64,000 bases of DNA from positions 6,227,501 through 6,291,500 of the forward strand of contig NC_134419.1 of NCBI RefSeq assembly GCF_030867145.1, read 5' to 3'. Shown here in pieces: positions 60,070-64,000 of this stretch. The stretch comes from Opisthocomus hoazin (Eukaryota; Chordata; Aves; Opisthocomiformes; Opisthocomidae). Made by a program: the position numbers and the translations under genes. The number at the start of each line of letters is the position of its first letter. The stretch's first letter is position 1. The notes under the pieces were generated by a model. That model had not been told where the DNA came from. It was given only the letters and a program-made list of their open reading frames with translations, and did no database searches.

Positions 60070-60273
60070 ACTCTGAGGGTGACGGAGCACTGGCACAGGC
60101 TGCCCAGGGAGGTTGTGGAGTCTCCTTCTCTGGAGATATTCAAGACCTGCCTGGACAAGGTCCTGTGCAGCCTGCTGTAGGTGACCCTGCTTTGGCAGGG
60201 GGGTTGGACTAGATGACCCACAGAGGTCCCTTCCAACCCCAACCATTCTGTGATTCTGTGATTCTGTGATGCT
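60070..60273 (+). mobile_element. CR1 LINE 3' fragment
   Basis: About 200 bp of recent-type CR1: CTGAGGGTGACGGAGCACTG through ATGACCCACAGAGGTCCC to three GATTCTGTG units. Well preserved. Confidence 0.93.
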
Positions 60274-61317
60274 GCATGTACCTACATCCAAGGTAGCCCT
60301 AAACCTCAGATGATGATATGCATTCTTCTGATTGATTTAATTACTATGTTTTTGTCAGTGTTGTTTATTTTCAAAGGTGTTTTCTGCTCAGGGGGAGCTG
60401 TCTGAAAGCACCCAAGGGTTACCCGGGAGCGCCGGCACCTTGGGTAGCTGCCGGGCTGCAGGGGATATGCGGTAATTTTATACCCCCCAGTAACTTCCCG
60501 AGAGGTGAATTTAAGACAAGCCCTGCAACTGCCGCTTCACCGGGCATAAAAACACTGTCCTGCGGTTACGCTAACATCACTGGAGGGAACGAAAGTACTC
60601 AGGGAAAGTTGATGAGCTGGGTGTGTGAGCCAGCACTGCGGGCTCACGGGCCCTGCAAGCTGTGTAAGAGCATGTCCGGGGTCGGTCGGGATGTGCCGCC
60701 TCTGTGTGCCGAGACCCCAAGCCCAGACTGCAAATCCTCCGCAGGACAGAGAGCGGTTCGGCCGCTGAATGACTCGGCCTCTCGCCAGCCCTGACTCGTC
60801 TTCCCTAGTCCTCGCCCAGCACTATCTGGGGATGCTGCTGGGAAGGAAAGAAGCGTGTTCCACCACCCCGACGGAGATCCAGCATTGTGGCTTCTCCAAG
60901 ACCGATGCCCTTGATTGCTTTGGTGAGGTGCTATACCCAGTGCTGCTGTGCCAGGGATTGTTTGGGTCCTTTGTCCACCTTCCCCCTGTCCTCAGTGCTT
61001 TTCCTCCTGGAAATTCCCCAGGGTGAAGGGGGGGGAGCCCCTAGATGGGAGCTGATACCCTTGGTCCTGCCAGGTAGGGAGCACACCCCTCCCAGGGCAC
61101 ACGTTGGGCCCTGATGCCATAAATCAGCCCCTGGCGAGCAGCTCGGTGAAAGGTTGCAGGGACAGCAGCACCTTTATTAGATTCCCCAGCACAGCTGGAA
61201 AAAATAAGGAGCACAGACATGCTTTCAGGCACACAGTTCCCGGGCTTAGCCCCGCACTCAGTCCTCTCTGTTGATTTAATAAGAGAGCTCCTCACAGTGT
61301 TTCATGAACTCTCAGCC

Positions 61318-61508
61318 CTGAAGTTAGACCACAACGACACGTTGCCCAGAGAGGAGGTGGATGCCCCATCCCTGGAGACATTCAAGGCCAGGTTGGACGG
61401 GGCTCTGAGCAGCCTGATGTGGTTGAAGATGTCCTTGCTCACTGCAGGAGGGGTGGGCTAGGTGGCCTTCAAAGGTCCCTTCCAACCCAAACTGCTCTAC
61501 GATTCTAA
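61318..61508 (+). mobile_element. Old CR1 LINE 3' fragment
   Basis: Diverged ORF2 end (PSLETFKARLDGALSSLMW) and the 3' UTR GGCCTTCAAAGGTCCCTTCC, with a decayed tail CTACGATTCTAAGA. Same old type as the copies at 12.4 and 41.3 kb. Confidence 0.85.
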
Positions 61509-62089
61509 GACTGAGTGGTCTGGCCCGTGACGGTCTCTCCCTGCTGCTGGGCTGGGGTGAGGTGCAGCAGGGCTGAGGGCAGGAACCGGGAACGGAGGGA
61601 TTGCTACGGCCAATGTCAGCCCGGGCTGGGCGGGAATTCGGAGAGCTGACGGGGGTGAAGAGCCACCCGGAGACATCGGGCAGGAGGCTGGGAGCAGGAC
61701 TCCAGCCCACGCGTACGCTGTGGACACGGTGCTCAGAGCAGGTCAGCCACACTCTTCCTCCTCGCCCCAGAGCCCGACGGGGAATGTCAGCCTCGGAGGC
61801 AGCCTGCGGTCTCTCTTTTCTCCCGATAGCCCCATTTTGTCCTCCCTCAGCCCCCCATTTACTACTTTTTACTATGACGCGAGGGTGGACGCCGTGCCAG
61901 AGCTGTTCCTGGTGGACAGAACTCCTGGACAAAGCCGTGGAGTTCGACCCGGGCGACACCGCACCCGAGCTGCCAGCCGACCCCCGCCGCCATCCGCGCC
62001 ACCCTCCTCCCTCATTCCGCCCGCCCGGCAGGTGGCGCCCGCCGCCGCGCCGGCGGAACCATAGAGCCCCGGCCTCTCTTGGAGCCGTG

Positions 62090-62295
62090 ATTCCCATTGG
62101 TCGTGTCGGCGGGGCGGGGCGGGGCGCGCGGTGGTTCCCGCCGGCTGCTGCGGGGCGCGGGGCGGGCGCGCGCCCTCCTGAGGTGACCGCGTGTGCCCGC
62201 GCGTCCGCGTCGGGGTCGGTGCAGGCCCCGGTCCCCACCCCGACCCGCACCCCGGGCCCGGCCACCGCTCCCCCCCCGGGCCCCTGCCCCCCGCC
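62090..62295 (+). promoter_or_regulatory. PARS2: PARS2 CpG-island promoter
   Basis: CpG-dense sequence with repeated GGGGCGGGGC and a CCAAT box on - (ATTGG at 62096-62100), about 200 bp before the start codon. It is typical of a housekeeping promoter without a TATA box. Confidence 0.65.
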
Positions 62296-63708
62296 ATGGC
62301 GGCCCTGCTGCGGCGCTGGAGCCCGGCGGCGCTGGGCCCCCGGCGGCGGGGCTGCGGGTCCCGGCCCGGCGGCCCGGAGCGGGCGAGGCGGCGGCGGCTG
62401 CTGCCTCTGTCGCGGCTTTTCCAGCCCCTCAACCTGCAGGCGGGCAGCGAGGCAGGGGCGGCTGGCGGGGAGCCCTCCTGCCGCAGCCACAGGCTGATGC
62501 TGCTCGGGGGGCTCATCCACCCCGCCAGCCCCGGGTGCTACAGCCTCGCGCCGCCCGCCGTCCGCGCCGTGGAGAAGCTCGTCAAGGCGATGGACGAGGA
62601 GATGCAGGCCGTGGCGGGGCAGAAGGTGGACGTGCCCAGCCTGAGCTCGGCGGAGCTGTGGCGAGCCAGCGGGCGCTGGGAGGGGATGGGGCCGGAGCTG
62701 TTTCGGCTGGCAGACCGGCACGGCAGGGCCTACTGCCTGGGCCCCACGCATGAGGAGGCCGTGACGGAGCTGGTGGCCGCTCAGAGCAACCTGTCCTACA
62801 AGCAGCTCCCGCTGCGCCTCTACCAGGTCACCAGGAAGTTTCGGGACGAGCCCAAGCCCCGCTTCGGCTTGCTGCGCAGCCGGGAGTTCTACATGAAGGA
62901 CATGTACACCTTCGACGCCTCCGAAGAGGCGGCTCGGCAGACCTATGAGCTGGTGTGCGGCGCCTACCGCAGCCTCTTCGACCGCCTCGGCCTTCCCTTC
63001 GTCAGAGTGCAGGCGGCCACGGGCAGCATCGGCGGCACCGTGTCCCACGAGTTCCAGCTGCCGGCAGACATCGGCGAGGACAGGCTGGTGCTGTGCCCCA
63101 CCGGACATTTTGCAGCCAACGTGGAAACGCTAAACGGGGAGCAAACGTCTTGCCCCACATGTGGGGAAAAACTGACCAAGACCAGAGGGATCGAAGTGGG
63201 GCACACGTTTTATCTGGGCACCAAGTACTCCTCCGTCTTCAACGCTGTCTTCTACTCCGCCGACAACAAGCCCCAGCTGGCAGAAATGGGCTGCTACGGC
63301 CTGGGCGTCACTCGCATCCTGGCAGCCTCCATCGAGGTGCTCTCTACGGAGGACAGCATCCGCTGGCCGAGCCTCATCGCGCCCTACCAGCTCTGCTTGA
63401 TCCCCCCCAAGAGGGGCAGCAAGGAGGAGGAGGAGGGAGCGGCGCTGCTGGAGCGGGTGTACGACGAGCTGGCCGAAGCGCTGCCCCACCTCGACGGCGA
63501 CTCGGTGCTGGATGACAGGACGCAGCTGACCATCGGCAAAAGGCTGAAGGACGCCAACAAGCTGGGTTACCCCTACGTGGTCGTCGCCGGGAAGAGGGTT
63601 TGCGAGGACCCGCCGGTCTTCGAGGTCTGGGATCAGAACGCTGGCCAGGTTTTGTTCCTCACCAAGGAAGGTGTCATTGAGTTGCTGAGTAAAGTGCGAG
63701 TCCCTTAA
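62296..63708 (+). CDS. PARS2: Mitochondrial prolyl-tRNA synthetase
   Basis: Class II aminoacyl-tRNA synthetase that attaches proline to mitochondrial tRNA-Pro in the matrix. Single-exon reading frame of 470 aa (human 475, also with an intronless coding region). The first ~35 residues are rich in Arg and Ala with few acidic residues, as in a mitochondrial targeting peptide. The class II core has GPTHEEAVTEL at about 149-159, motif 2 FRDEPKPRFGLLRSREFYMK from about 181, and motif 3 GLGVTRILAASIE from about 335. The C-terminal anticodon-binding domain starts near YQLCLIPPK. The start was chosen at the ATG in CCCGCCATGG (strong Kozak). Upstream in-frame codons without ATG remain open but are not needed. 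No damage is seen. Confidence 0.97.
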   Translation: MAALLRRWSPAALGPRRRGCGSRPGGPERARRRRLLPLSRLFQPLNLQAGSEAGAAGGEPSCRSHRLMLLGGLIHPASPGCYSLAPPAVRAVEKLVKAMDEEMQAVAGQKVDVPSLSSAELWRASGRWEGMGPELFRLADRHGRAYCLGPTHEEAVTELVAAQSNLSYKQLPLRLYQVTRKFRDEPKPRFGLLRSREFYMKDMYTFDASEEAARQTYELVCGAYRSLFDRLGLPFVRVQAATGSIGGTVSHEFQLPADIGEDRLVLCPTGHFAANVETLNGEQTSCPTCGEKLTKTRGIEVGHTFYLGTKYSSVFNAVFYSADNKPQLAEMGCYGLGVTRILAASIEVLSTEDSIRWPSLIAPYQLCLIPPKRGSKEEEEGAALLERVYDELAEALPHLDGDSVLDDRTQLTIGKRLKDANKLGYPYVVVAGKRVCEDPPVFEVWDQNAGQVLFLTKEGVIELLSKVRVP

Positions 63709-64000
63709 AATCCCCATCTCTGATCTCTCATCTTTGCTGCGCTGAGTTTATTGGAACGACCCCAGTTCCTTTATCAAGGGTGTGGAAGCTGTCGGCGATG
63801 GGTCTGGGCGAGCAGAGCCCAATCTGGCTCACGTCAGAGCCGGCCATGGTGTCTCGCAACTGCACCGGGGGCGAGCTGTGGTCAGCCCACATTCCCCCGT
63901 GGGTCCAGGGATGTTTTTCCCACTGGCTGCAGGCCCCGTGACCTGCCTTTGCTGGTGTGTGCGGCCTCCTGCAGCCGTGGGAGCTCTGGCAGGGCCGGGC
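63709..64000 (+). other. PARS2: PARS2 3' UTR start
   Basis: Sequence downstream of the PARS2 stop to the window edge. No AATAAA is seen, so the transcript probably ends outside the window. Confidence 0.5.

Larger units (their letters stand above)
59801..62089. other. CIMAP2-PARS2 spacer; no TTC22 seen
   Basis: Only the two CR1 fragments listed separately are recognisable. No TPR-like coding block or exon series is visible on either strand, although TTC22 lies in this interval in human. Confidence 0.5.

Noticed and set aside
61324-63108. 594-codon open frame on the - strand
   Set aside because: It is antisense to PARS2 and its CpG-rich promoter. GC-rich coding DNA often leaves the opposite strand open, and no domain is visible.

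Overview
The window reads as avian genomic DNA. It carries at least fourteen CR1 LINE fragments with the bird-type 3' end (tandem ATTCTGTG-like octamers), compact GC-rich genes, abundant minisatellites and no Alu, L1 or other mammalian repeats. I cannot name the species. The gene order matches the human 1p32.3 neighbourhood in reverse: (USP24)-PCSK9-BSND-TMEM61-DHCR24-CIMAP2/LEXM-PARS2.

Layout. 1-1.34 kb is probably the end of the USP24 3' UTR on the + strand, inferred from synteny and a poly(A) signal. 3.2-8.6 kb is a complete twelve-exon PCSK9 on the - strand (652 codons as I splice it). It has a conserved HNF1-SRE promoter pair at 9.31-9.36 kb, and a 27-bp minisatellite lies between that pair and the start codon. 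9.8-13.1 kb holds an AT-rich minisatellite, CR1 pieces, a tRNA-Gly(CCC) gene and a 33-bp-arm perfect hairpin. 13.8-16.7 kb is BSND (barttin, four exons, -). 17.9-26 kb is TMEM61 (-): two coding exons and a likely non-coding first exon in a CpG island near 26 kb. Its large first intron is full of CR1 and a 31-bp tandem repeat. 26.2-42 kb is gene-poor, with CR1 copies (one nested, with a long RT reading frame) and no gene I can recognise. 42.1-52.9 kb is DHCR24 (+, nine exons, 516 aa) with a triple-CCAAT CpG promoter. 55.9-59.2 kb is CIMAP2/LEXM (-), with eight coding blocks resolved, an in-frame TGA in one of them and both ends unresolved. 62.3-63.7 kb is the single-exon PARS2 gene (+). TTC22, which lies between CIMAP2 and PARS2 in human, is not visible.

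Function. PCSK9 (LDL-receptor degradation) and DHCR24 (last step of cholesterol synthesis) are both sterol-responsive in mammals and lie about 34 kb apart on opposite strands. BSND and TMEM61 encode small two-pass membrane proteins with similar N-terminal hairpins and lie head-to-tail. CIMAP2 is a sperm/cilium microtubule-associated SHIPPO-repeat protein. PARS2 charges mitochondrial tRNA-Pro.

No wholly new multi-gene system was found. The most noteworthy points are the in-frame stop in CIMAP2, the minisatellite between the PCSK9 sterol switch and its start codon (open in frame with it), a GC-AG intron in PCSK9, the perfect hairpin beside the tRNA gene, and the apparent absence of TTC22. All gene calls rest on my reading of conserved peptides and splice signals; no database search was run.
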